This document shows positions 50,919-57,282 of a stretch of 64,000 nucleotides of DNA, piece after piece; the stretch's first letter is position 1; every line of letters starts with the position of its first letter. The stretch comes from a virus. The notes beneath the pieces are model-generated. The model did no database searches and was not told the origin of the DNA. It saw nothing but the letters and a program-made list of their open reading frames with translations. The translations under genes were made by a program, and so were the position numbers. Where the stretch lies: positions 1 through 64,000 of IMG/VR virus record IMGVR_UViG_3300045971_000674. One strand, given 5' to 3'.

Positions 50919-51518
50919 ATGAAGTTCTACGGCGACGCCAATCTTCAACAGAACGAGCTCCAGAACGCTGTTCTCTCTACCCTCACGCAGTTTCCATCAC
51001 CCCCAAAGCAAGGTCAGATCGCGTTTGTTCGCAGCGTTGTCTACATCTGCGTTACGGCTGGCGAGCTTCCTGTCTGGGTTCCGCTGACGAATGAAATCAC
51101 GGCTTACACCCACAACCAAGAAGGCTTGTCTGCCAACTGGTCGATCAGCCACCCACTGAACACGATGTCGGTGAACGTGCAGGTTTATGACGGCACCAAC
51201 AACGTGATCATTCCCGATTCGATCGTCACCACTGGTCCAGGCACCGTGCTTGTGAACTTCTCGACGGCAACTGGTGGTCGTGCTGTCGTGATCACCGGTC
51301 AGTTCGACGGCAACCCAAAGCCAACATACGCCTTCACGTACTACCAGAACCCAGCCTCCACAACTTGGACAATCACCCACAATCTTGGCTACAACCCAGT
51401 TGTGCGTGTGTTCATTGGCAATGACGAAGTTCAGCCGCTCACGACCAGCCACCCTTCGATCATGCAGACAGTTATCACATTCACCACAGCTCAGGCCGGC
51501 TACGCTCGCCTGATTTAA
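50919..51518 (+). CDS. Fibre-type protein with two W-x-I-x-H modules, 199 aa
   Basis: 199 residues, start ATG 50919. The N-terminal ~60 residues resemble fibre attachment segments (FYGDANLQQNELQNAVLSTL; FPSPPKQGQIAFVRSVVYIC). Then come two copies of the module: NWSISHPLNTMSVNVQVYDG...TATGGRAVVITG and TWTITHNLGYNPVVRVFIGN...TAQAGYARLI. Each copy starts ~10 residues earlier with a Tyr-x-x-x-Gln pattern (AYTHNQ, FTYYQN). It follows the terminator and late motif 50877-50884 and heads a new transcript through three module proteins into lysis. Confidence 0.7.
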   Translation: MKFYGDANLQQNELQNAVLSTLTQFPSPPKQGQIAFVRSVVYICVTAGELPVWVPLTNEITAYTHNQEGLSANWSISHPLNTMSVNVQVYDGTNNVIIPDSIVTTGPGTVLVNFSTATGGRAVVITGQFDGNPKPTYAFTYYQNPASTTWTITHNLGYNPVVRVFIGNDEVQPLTTSHPSIMQTVITFTTAQAGYARLI

Positions 51519-51527
51519 GGAGCTGTC

Positions 51528-51755
51528 ATGTCACTAACTCGCACTCTCGCAATGCTCTACACTCACACGCAGGACGTTCCTGCAACTGAGTGGGTGATCG
51601 TTCACAACCTCAACCTCTATCCAATCGTGGATTGCTACGTGACGGACAATGGTGTCAACCAGAAGATCCTTCCAAGTGCCATCACATTCATCAATCTCAA
51701 CACCTGCATGGTGACCTTTACGGTTGCCACGGCAGGACACGCAACGGTGGTGTAA
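51528..51755 (+). CDS. Stand-alone W-x-I-x-H module protein, 75 aa
   Basis: 75 residues, essentially one module: LYTHTQDVPATEWVIVHNLN, then DCYVTDNGVNQKILPSAITF and VATAGHATVV. It is preceded by TAAGGAGCTGTC, a good SD. There is no shaft or anchor sequence, so it must bind another protein, perhaps capping the fibre of 50919. Confidence 0.65.
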   Translation: MSLTRTLAMLYTHTQDVPATEWVIVHNLNLYPIVDCYVTDNGVNQKILPSAITFINLNTCMVTFTVATAGHATVV

Positions 51756-51756
51756 C

Positions 51757-51981
51757 ATGGCACGCTCAGTAGGTATTCCCGTTTTCCACCACACGCAAGA
51801 TTCCTCGTCTATGACGTGGACCATTGTTCACAATCTCGGTCACCGCCCAACCCATGATGTGTGCGTCATGAATGACGGCGTGCTCGAGAAGATCTATCCG
51901 CTGCGTGTGACCCACGTAGACGACAACACCCTCATGCTGGAATTTTCGATTCCACGTACAGGATTCGCCCGCCTGTTTTAA
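51757..51981 (+). CDS. Stand-alone W-x-I-x-H module protein, 74 aa
   Basis: ATG 51757 (MARSVGIPVFHHTQDSSSMT) begins two bases after the previous stop. One module: WTIVHNLGHRPTHDVCVMND ... EKIYPLRVTHVDDNTLMLEF ... RTGFARLF. It is a diverged tandem duplicate of the 51528 gene. Such pairs may form hetero-oligomeric caps or alternative fibre tips. Confidence 0.65.
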   Translation: MARSVGIPVFHHTQDSSSMTWTIVHNLGHRPTHDVCVMNDGVLEKIYPLRVTHVDDNTLMLEFSIPRTGFARLF

Positions 51982-52011
51982 TAGGGCGCATACGCATAGG
52001 AGCATACCAAG

Positions 52012-52425
52012 ATGGGATTTCTATCAGTCATCGGAATCAAGGGCGTTGTGATCATCGCCCTTGTTCTTGGCCTTGGCGGTTGGGCAGGCTACAACCACTA
52101 TCAGATCTCATCTGCTAAGGCGGAGCGCGACACAGCAATCGCCGAACGCGATGAAGCAGGCATTGCACGTGACAAGGCTGTTGAAGCCAACAAGGTCACG
52201 CAGGCCACGATCGAGCAGTTGACCAAAGAGAAGGCCGACATTCAAGTGGCGCTCAACAACCTCGATGCCGATCGGAAGAAGAACCAGACGGTCATCAACA
52301 ACCTGTCATCGGTCATTCGCTCGATGGCGGCCGACCCAGCCAACAAGGTGGCTCTGAGCCCGGTGTTGCAGCGGACGGTCGATGACATTCAGAAGCAGCG
52401 CGCTGCACGGGAGGCATTGCCATGA
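52012..52425 (+). CDS. Inner-membrane spanin subunit (Rz-like)
   Basis: 137 residues. A single N-terminal membrane segment (VVIIALVLGLGGWAGY, ~12-28) with a short cytoplasmic start is followed by a periplasmic coiled coil (KAERDTAIAERDEAGIARDK; TIEQLTKEKADIQVALNNLD), the classical i-spanin layout. It starts behind AGGAG. It overlaps the o-spanin gene by ATGA (52422-52425). With the lipoprotein it fuses inner and outer membranes in the last lysis step of Gram-negative hosts. No holin gene is evident beside it. Confidence 0.82.
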   Translation: MGFLSVIGIKGVVIIALVLGLGGWAGYNHYQISSAKAERDTAIAERDEAGIARDKAVEANKVTQATIEQLTKEKADIQVALNNLDADRKKNQTVINNLSSVIRSMAADPANKVALSPVLQRTVDDIQKQRAAREALP

Positions 52426-52751
52426 AGCGCATCATTCTAGCCCTTGCGGCCACTCTCGCTCTTGCTGGTTGCGATACCTTCGTCCGCAAGGAAGTTGTTG
52501 TTGAGACGCACTACGTTGTGCGCAAGGCGACCGATCAACAGAAGGCTCTGCCTCCATACCCAGCACCGCTGAATGTGGCAACTGCCGATCAGCTGTCCCT
52601 TGCTGACTGGATTGCCCAGAGCGAGAAGCGCCAATACGATCTCGAATCAATCATCAAGCGGCTCGTGGAATACTACGAGCAAGCCCCAACCCCTGAAGAG
52701 AAGGCTGCTGCCCCGGCTGCACCCGCGTCGGCTGCCTCTGCCGCTAAATGA
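52422..52751 (+). CDS. Outer-membrane spanin lipoprotein (Rz1-like)
   Basis: 109 residues with a lipoprotein signal: KRIILALAATLALAGC, lipobox LAGC with Cys17. The mature part is Pro/Ala-rich (LPPYPAPLNVATADQLSLAD) with a helical section (SIIKRLVEYYEQAPTPEEK). Directly after the Rz-like gene and overlapping it by ATGA, it fits the outer-membrane partner of a two-component spanin in a separated arrangement. It overlaps the lysin gene by ATGA (52748-52751). Confidence 0.82.
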   Translation: MKRIILALAATLALAGCDTFVRKEVVVETHYVVRKATDQQKALPPYPAPLNVATADQLSLADWIAQSEKRQYDLESIIKRLVEYYEQAPTPEEKAAAPAAPASAASAAK

Positions 52752-54373
52752 GCTGCTGTCCTGAAGCACCACAGATCAACGTTGCAGATGTAGGCACTGA
52801 CGAGCCATCTCAAGGTGCTGAGGTCGAGCGCATTCCTGGCGAGAGCGAGGACTGTTATGTCAAGCGTGCTGGCAATGTCAACTCCACTGGATCTGTTGGT
52901 GACAAGACCGAGGAAGTAGCAGACAAGATTGCGCAGAACTCGGTGGTGCCAGACGGAACTGCAGCCATCAATCTGCAGTTCACGATGTCGAAGGGCTCTC
53001 AAGTCCCTGATCATTGGGTGTTCGAGCCTGCTTCTGTTGGCGGTGTGACGGGTACTTCGAGCGGACTATTCAGCGGAACATTCGACCCGAACGTCTTTGG
53101 CACGAAGCTCCAGATTCGGGTGAAGGCCATGAAGGCTGACAACTCGGTCATCGACGATCGCACCTACAGCTTCTCGCCTACGATCTATGACAGCTCGAAC
53201 TCGATCAAGCTACAGCACCCACTTCCTGGCTCCATCACCACCTCCAAGTTCGGTCCTCGGAAGCCTCCTGCAACTGGCGCAAGCTCGAACCACTTCGCCC
53301 TTGACTTTGCCTACGGTGGTGGGACCACAAAGGATGTCTGCTGCGCTGCTGATGGTGAAGTCACGCTTGCACGACCCGGTTCTGGCTATGGCAACTATGT
53401 GATGGTGAAGCACAAGGACGCTTCAGGCAAGCACCTCATCACCACCCTCTACGCCCACATGGAGACATTGTACGTCAAGGTCGGACAGAAGGTTTCTGCT
53501 GGTCAGACTCTCGGCAAGGAAGGCAACACCGGCATCGGTTCGGGTGCTCACCTCCACTTCGAGGTTCGACTGCCTGACGACACGAAGGTAGATCCAACTC
53601 CATACCTGAATGGTGGGGTGCAGGTGGCTAACGGCGTTCGACCAAACAACACACCTGATGACAGCGGCACTTCACCTCCGCTGGATGGCGGCAAGGCCAT
53701 CACGAAGGCTGAAGTAGATGCACGCCAGTCATGCGAAGCATTCGGCACATCCTATCCAGCAGGTGCTCCAGGATCTACTCCTCCACCAGAAAGTGGCGGC
53801 ATTACCCCTCCGCCTGGAGCTAATGCCTTCGAGAAGACATGGTTCTACACCATGACACACGAAGTCAGTCCTCGTTGGGGTAGCGATGCATCATGGTCGC
53901 CGACAGATGCAGACGTGGCTGCTGGCAAGATGGACACATCGAACCAGAAGCTGCACGTTGGCTACCTCGACCATCCTAAAGACCCAGGTGGTTTGACGAA
54001 GTTCGGCGTGGCACAGCGCTACAACCCGAACGTCCAGATCTTTGACATGTCCTACGAGCAAGCACGCTCGACTGGCTACAACGTCTACTGGCTTGCCAAG
54101 CAGAATGACTGCTCGCAGATCACATCGGGCAAGATTGCCTGCATGGCTTTCGACATGAACTACGCCCTCGGCCCGGGCACTGCAAAGGCGTTGATGCAGA
54201 AGGCTGGAATTACCGGCAACGAGACAGGTGCTGCAGAGATTGCCGCTGTAGAGAAGCTAGGTGATGTCTACATCGCCTACTATCTGTCTCGCCCTGCCGA
54301 CAAGGTTGCGGCGTTCGGTAAGGGCTGGACCGCGCGGGTCAAGCGTGGTGTTGAGTTTGCGAAGACGGTCTGA
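52748..54373 (+). CDS. Two-domain lysin: M23 endopeptidase plus GH108-type muramidase
   Basis: 541 residues. Residues ~1-155 contain a Cys-rich start (MSCCPEAPQ) and a beta domain. Residues ~155-290 are an M23/LytM zinc peptidase: HFALDFAYGG (His~181, Asp~185) and HLHFEVR (HxH ~268) in the usual context YGNYVMVKHKD and LYAHMETLYVKVGQKVSAG. A Pro-rich linker (290-355) leads to residues ~358-541, resembling GH108/N-acetylmuramidase with a probable catalytic Glu in MTHEVSPRWG, then DPGGLTKFGVAQRYNP and FDMNYALGPGTAKALMQ. It is the endolysin by position with the spanins, but two catalytic domains and lack of a signal peptide leave a virion-carried role possible. Confidence 0.85.
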   Translation: MSCCPEAPQINVADVGTDEPSQGAEVERIPGESEDCYVKRAGNVNSTGSVGDKTEEVADKIAQNSVVPDGTAAINLQFTMSKGSQVPDHWVFEPASVGGVTGTSSGLFSGTFDPNVFGTKLQIRVKAMKADNSVIDDRTYSFSPTIYDSSNSIKLQHPLPGSITTSKFGPRKPPATGASSNHFALDFAYGGGTTKDVCCAADGEVTLARPGSGYGNYVMVKHKDASGKHLITTLYAHMETLYVKVGQKVSAGQTLGKEGNTGIGSGAHLHFEVRLPDDTKVDPTPYLNGGVQVANGVRPNNTPDDSGTSPPLDGGKAITKAEVDARQSCEAFGTSYPAGAPGSTPPPESGGITPPPGANAFEKTWFYTMTHEVSPRWGSDASWSPTDADVAAGKMDTSNQKLHVGYLDHPKDPGGLTKFGVAQRYNPNVQIFDMSYEQARSTGYNVYWLAKQNDCSQITSGKIACMAFDMNYALGPGTAKALMQKAGITGNETGAAEIAAVEKLGDVYIAYYLSRPADKVAAFGKGWTARVKRGVEFAKTV

Positions 54374-54508
54374 CAGGTCCCGGTTCTCCACATTGGTCCG
54401 CAGGATCTCGAGCCACTCAGGGATCTTCCAGCCGTCTTCAGTCAACTGCGCGAAGACGGTCTCCAGGTGATCCACCTGTTCGGCGGTTATTGATCCCAGC
54501 CAAACCAT
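54257..54508 (-). CDS. Hypothetical protein, 83 aa (3' end antisense to lysin)
   Basis: ATG 54508 follows AAGGA by seven bases and lies one base after the stop of the next upstream gene. Product begins MVWLGSITAEQVDHLETVFA and reads WKIPEWLEILRTNVENRDLS, a normal-looking helical protein. The frame overlaps the 3' 117 bases of the convergent lysin gene. It is last of a five-gene minus-strand cassette. No family is recognised. Confidence 0.55.
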   Translation of the reverse strand: MVWLGSITAEQVDHLETVFAQLTEDGWKIPEWLEILRTNVENRDLSDRLRKLNTTLDPRGPALTERRNLVGRARQIVGDVDIT

Positions 54509-54509
54509 T

Positions 54510-54809
54510 TCAGTTTCCTTTTGCTGCCTTCTTCGCGGCCAGAGTGGCGCGCAACTTCGCGAGACGGGCGGCCTTCTTGGCCTTGATTGCTTCGTTTGCG
54601 ATCCACTCATCGCGTACGATCTTGTACAGCTCGTGGGTGCGCTTGTTCGCCATGAACAGCCTGCTGCACTTGCGATTGTCCAGGTAGATCGAGTACGAAG
54701 CATCGCACACGTCGTAGTCCTTGCGGTACAGAGCACCACGTCGGCCAAGCTCGAGTGTGATGCCGAGGATCATGTCCATCGAGTAGACGACTTCGCGATA
54801 GACTCTCAT
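54510..54809 (-). CDS. Hypothetical basic protein, 99 aa
   Basis: ATG 54809 overlaps the stop of the 91-residue gene by ATGA. It begins MRVYREVVYSMDMILGITLE; the C-terminal third is very basic and helical (NEAIKAKKAARLAKLRATLA). Function is unknown; the tail could bind nucleic acid. The longer frame to 55034 would overrun the 91-residue gene. Confidence 0.6.
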   Translation of the reverse strand: MRVYREVVYSMDMILGITLELGRRGALYRKDYDVCDASYSIYLDNRKCSRLFMANKRTHELYKIVRDEWIANEAIKAKKAARLAKLRATLAAKKAAKGN

Positions 54810-55081
54810 TTGTCGATCCTTTGTGCGTCGAACCACTCTTCGAGTGAGTAGAATTCGGGGAAGTAGAACTGATCGAGACCGTGCGAGTGGAACGTGCACG
54901 AGTTGAACTCCATGCCAGCGAACCAAAACGCGCCGCGTAGTTCGGGGTTGGTGTGTGCTTCCGTGCAGAGCCGCTCGAAATCGATGAGGGCGTCGCATGC
55001 AGACACATACTCGAATGGTAGGCTCACATCGCACGAGTACGTGCAGCCGTCGCCGTCAGTGTAGAACATCACGCACTTCAT
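54806..55081 (-). CDS. Hypothetical protein, 91 aa
   Basis: Begins MKCVMFYTDGDGCTYSCDVS, aromatic and acidic, with several Cys (SCDVSLPFEYVSACDALIDF; CTFHSHGLDQFYFPEFYSLE). Overlaps both neighbours by ATGA. No family recognised; small acidic proteins of this sort are often early host-modifying factors, which is speculation here. Confidence 0.6.
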   Translation of the reverse strand: MKCVMFYTDGDGCTYSCDVSLPFEYVSACDALIDFERLCTEAHTNPELRGAFWFAGMEFNSCTFHSHGLDQFYFPEFYSLEEWFDAQRIDK

Positions 55082-55314
55082 TGCATCACCAGCATCAGTT
55101 CAGGATCCTTCATGCAGAAGGCGATGGCTTCGAGTGTGTCGGCGACCCAGCACGGATCCCACTGCCGGCTCTCCATCTCGAGAAGCAGGAGCTGCAGCCG
55201 AAGGACATTTGTTGGTGCAGCCATCACAGCCTCGGACACCGCGGTCGGCGTCTGGAACGGGAAGCCGAGGGTGCGGCCATCGGCCACGAAAACGAAGGCG
55301 AGGTTCATTGACAT
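55078..55314 (-). CDS. Hypothetical protein, 78 aa
   Basis: ATG 55314 (MSMNLAFVFVADGRTLGFPF) with GGTGG four bases before; ATG 55308, which overlaps the upstream stop by ATGA, is the alternative. A helical leucine-rich section (NVLRLQLLLLEMESRQWDP) follows. Function unknown. The longer frame to 55401 would overlap the 82-residue gene. Confidence 0.55.
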   Translation of the reverse strand: MSMNLAFVFVADGRTLGFPFQTPTAVSEAVMAAPTNVLRLQLLLLEMESRQWDPCWVADTLEAIAFCMKDPELMLVMQ

Positions 55315-55553
55315 ACGACCACCAGAAGTTCGCGTTGAACGGCGAGCAAGAAGCGTGTCTTGCGTTGCAGAGCAATGCCGCGCAGTTCGCCGTCGCAGCA
55401 CAGGTTTTCGGGGCTGAGGTCACAGTCGAGCTGCTGTTGCAGCCGGTTGCGATCAGCGACCGTCAGGGTCTTGATGTCCAGCTTCTTGGTCTTGCTGAAG
55501 TCAGCCCAGACATTCTGTTGCTGGATGTACGTGAGGAGGTTGGGGGTGTTCAT
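55305..55553 (-). CDS. Hypothetical protein, 82 aa, first of minus-strand cassette
   Basis: Begins MNTPNLLTYIQQQNVWADFS; charged helical protein with two Cys (ENLCCDGELRGIAL). No SD is present, and a sigma70-like promoter (TTTACG-16-TAGAAT with TGA extension, -10 at 55560-55565) ends six bases before the ATG, so the message may be leaderless. It heads a likely early operon of five small genes set inside the late plus-strand region. Confidence 0.55.
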   Translation of the reverse strand: MNTPNLLTYIQQQNVWADFSKTKKLDIKTLTVADRNRLQQQLDCDLSPENLCCDGELRGIALQRKTRFLLAVQRELLVVVCQ

Positions 55554-55559
55554 ACTGCT

Positions 55560-55587
55560 ATTCTATCACAGCCATGGCCGGCGTAAA
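55560..55587 (-). promoter_or_regulatory. Early-type promoter overlapping a divergent late promoter
   Basis: Minus strand: TTTACG (55587-55582), 16-base spacer, TGATAGAAT whose -10 TAGAAT is 55565-55560. The -35 coincides with the plus-strand late motif CGTAAATA (55582-55589), so early leftward and late rightward initiation would exclude each other. Confidence 0.5.
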
Positions 55588-55589
55588 TA
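55582..55589 (+). promoter_or_regulatory. Late-promoter motif CGTAAATA
   Basis: 29 bases before ATG 55618 of the PAAR gene; GGGAG follows in the leader. It overlaps the -35 of the early-type leftward promoter. Confidence 0.7.
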
Positions 55590-55617
55590 GCCAGATGTGT
55601 AACAGTTGGGAGATGTC

Positions 55618-55914
55618 ATGGGAAACGTCGTGAGAATCGGAGACTCTGTTTCTTGTGGTGACCATGCCGCTCAGGGATCCTCCAACGTCTTCGCTAACGG
55701 GATGCCCATCACCCATCAGGGCAAGAAGGTCACTACGGGTCATGGATGTTTTCCACCTACTGTCTTCATTGGCCCCTACACATCTACGGTCTTCGTGAAC
55801 AACCAACCTGTGGCCTTGAAAGGCAAGACGAAGATTCAAGTGCACGCGTGCGGCAAATCAAAGCATGACGGCGTAGCATCTTCTGGCGCAGCGACAGTCT
55901 CCTTCGAGGAATGA
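55618..55914 (+). CDS. PAAR-repeat spike tip protein (gp5.4-like)
   Basis: 98 residues from ATG 55618, with GGGAG upstream. The start GNVVRIGDSVSCGDHAAQGS, then VFANGMPITHQGKKVTTGHG (His), HxxxxC-type residues and a C-terminal HACGKSKHDGVASSGAATV form the PAAR pattern with Cys/His zinc ligands. PAAR proteins sharpen the tip of gp5/VgrG spikes; this one would cap the beta-helical needle of the 24132 product. It lies some 30 kb from the spike gene, unlike T4 where 5 and 5.4 are close. A one-base gap separates it from the next gene. Confidence 0.88.
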   Translation: MGNVVRIGDSVSCGDHAAQGSSNVFANGMPITHQGKKVTTGHGCFPPTVFIGPYTSTVFVNNQPVALKGKTKIQVHACGKSKHDGVASSGAATVSFEE

Positions 55915-55915
55915 C

Positions 55916-56860
55916 ATGCCAAGTGGACTTCTTCCTGTCTACTCCTATCGACCGCCCAAGAAGTCTGGGGAGCCACAGCTTCGCACTTGCTCGTCCCTGC
56001 GTGCTCGGCTCTGGGCTGGCAACACGTACTTTCGGTCCCGCGATCCTGGGCTAAAAAGCAACCTCATCTCAGTGCAGGTGATCGAGTACACCGATCCGGA
56101 CCAAGCGGTCTGTGTCGTGACCAACTACGGGTTGATGACGTCGGAGCTCGTGACTGGTCCTGTCGAAGCCGAGGTCTTTGACGTCCATCTGCAAAGCAAC
56201 GACAAGATCAAAATTACCGACCTCACCACCACACCACACGCCGCGATTTATAGCATTAGCTTCAAGATAGCGCGCGCAGATACCCTGGTGACCGATCTTG
56301 GGGAAGTTCAGCTCTCTCGTCTTTTCAGCATTCCTGGTATGCTGGCAGCTAAGCTCACCCCGCAAGCCACCGGATTGACACCCGCCGATGCGATTGTCAT
56401 CACTCCGAGACGCCGGGTGTACCAATTGGTGTCGAAAACGGTGACCCCACCGGCCGCCGCAGATGGCGGCGCATCCGTACCAGTTACGGGGTGGGACATT
56501 GAGGACCTGCGGACGCAGATCAATGCCAACGATCCATGGGTAGAGATGCCTGCTCGACCTGGTCCAGCGGCGGCACTACCCGCAGATGGCAGCCCAGCAC
56601 TTGTGATCGACGAGAGTGGGCTGTGGGCTGACAAGCAGGACACTCTCCGGGATGGAGACGTGCTTGTTGCCTTCGCTGAGAAGCGAGTAGCAGGTGGTGA
56701 TGGCTTGCCTGACACTCCAGACCGTGAATGCACTGGACCGTTCAGGTCGCTAGTGCATGTCAACTACGGTGAAGCTACAAACGGTGCTCTCAAGGAGATC
56801 AACACCGTCTACGAATGGAACGGCAAGAACTCCGCTGAAGGAACCTGGAAGAGCTACTAG
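55916..56860 (+). CDS. Structural protein of unknown role, 314 aa
   Basis: Begins MPSGLLPVYSYRPPKKSGEP; beta-rich (LISVQVIEYTDPDQAVCVVT; EVFDVHLQSNDKIKITDL), followed by a Pro/Ala-rich middle and the terminal HVNYGEATNGALKEINTVYE. No family is recognised. Following the PAAR gene in the same late transcript, it may be a spike- or baseplate-associated protein. Codons ~103-121 contain copy B of the 37-bp dispersed repeat. Its TAG stop overlaps the convergent gene's TAG within the palindrome ACTAGT (56856-56861). Confidence 0.6.
   Translation: MPSGLLPVYSYRPPKKSGEPQLRTCSSLRARLWAGNTYFRSRDPGLKSNLISVQVIEYTDPDQAVCVVTNYGLMTSELVTGPVEAEVFDVHLQSNDKIKITDLTTTPHAAIYSISFKIARADTLVTDLGEVQLSRLFSIPGMLAAKLTPQATGLTPADAIVITPRRRVYQLVSKTVTPPAAADGGASVPVTGWDIEDLRTQINANDPWVEMPARPGPAAALPADGSPALVIDESGLWADKQDTLRDGDVLVAFAEKRVAGGDGLPDTPDRECTGPFRSLVHVNYGEATNGALKEINTVYEWNGKNSAEGTWKSY
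56222..56282 (+). repeat. Dispersed inverted repeat, copy B (37-bp exact core 56242-56278)
   Basis: Plus-strand core CGCGATTTATAG...GCGCGCA is identical over 37 bases to the minus strand of 9395-9431. Upstream CTCACCACCACACC resembles copy A. Here it is internal to the 55916 gene and read as AIYSISFKIARA, a frame different from that in copy A. Confidence 0.85.
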
Positions 56861-57249
56861 TGAGCCTTCGTGTAGTTGAAGGTCAGTACATGCGTAGCGA
56901 TACCTGACTGGGCGTAATCAAGCACGAGCTCATGATCAACCAGCTTGGAGTAGCACTTGATCTGGGCGGTAACACCTTCAGCACCATCAAGCATGTCGAT
57001 GAATGCCACGTAGTCGAACTTTGCTAGATCGCCGATCATGTCAAGCAGTGTCTGCGCATGGGCGGCCGGTTGCTCAACCCACACCTTGATCTCGCCCTTC
57101 ACCATGTTCACGTAGATGCGCGTCGTTTGCGCCGTCAACAGGTTGAATTGGTTGCCCTCACCAATCCGAAACCGGAATTGGTGAGACATTGTTGGGTGAA
57201 GAATGCCGAAGCCAACGCCGGGAATGCCGAACTCTTGTAGTGATGTCAT
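56857..57249 (-). CDS. Putative tail-tube-fold virion protein, 130 aa
   Basis: Begins MTSLQEFGIPGVGFGILHPT; strand pattern SHQFRFRIGEGNQFNLLTAQ, VKGEIKVWVEQP, AFIDMLDGAEGVTAQIKCYS, LVLDYAQSGIATHVLTFNYT. A strand-rich layout with 'DMLDG' and a final 'LDYA...LTFNY' recalls tail-tube-like proteins of contractile tails, but similarity is only general. Expression looks controlled: a late motif (57275-57282) and an SD-sequestering hairpin (57254-57274) precede the ATG. Stop overlaps the convergent gene by four bases. Confidence 0.5.
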   Translation of the reverse strand: MTSLQEFGIPGVGFGILHPTMSHQFRFRIGEGNQFNLLTAQTTRIYVNMVKGEIKVWVEQPAAHAQTLLDMIGDLAKFDYVAFIDMLDGAEGVTAQIKCYSKLVDHELVLDYAQSGIATHVLTFNYTKAH

Positions 57250-57253
57250 GATG

Positions 57254-57274
57254 GGTCTCCTGTATGCGGAGACC
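57254..57274 (-). promoter_or_regulatory. Ribosome-site hairpin cut by the late start site
   Basis: Minus strand: GGTCTCC (57274-57268), loop GCATACA, GGAGACC (57260-57254). The right arm contains the SD AGGAG for ATG 57249 (seven-base spacing). A late transcript from AGTAAATA would start near 57269, inside the left arm, and lose the stem; readthrough RNA from upstream genes would keep it. Confidence 0.75.
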
Positions 57275-57282
57275 TATTTACT
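57275..57282 (-). promoter_or_regulatory. Late-promoter motif AGTAAATA
   Basis: Overlaps the TAA stop of the 57278 gene and abuts the hairpin 57254-57274. Predicted start near 57269. Confidence 0.7.

Noticed and set aside
56452-56470. GCCGCC-GCAGAT-GGCGGC hairpin
   Set aside because: Internal to the 55916 coding region without a U-tract; not a terminator.
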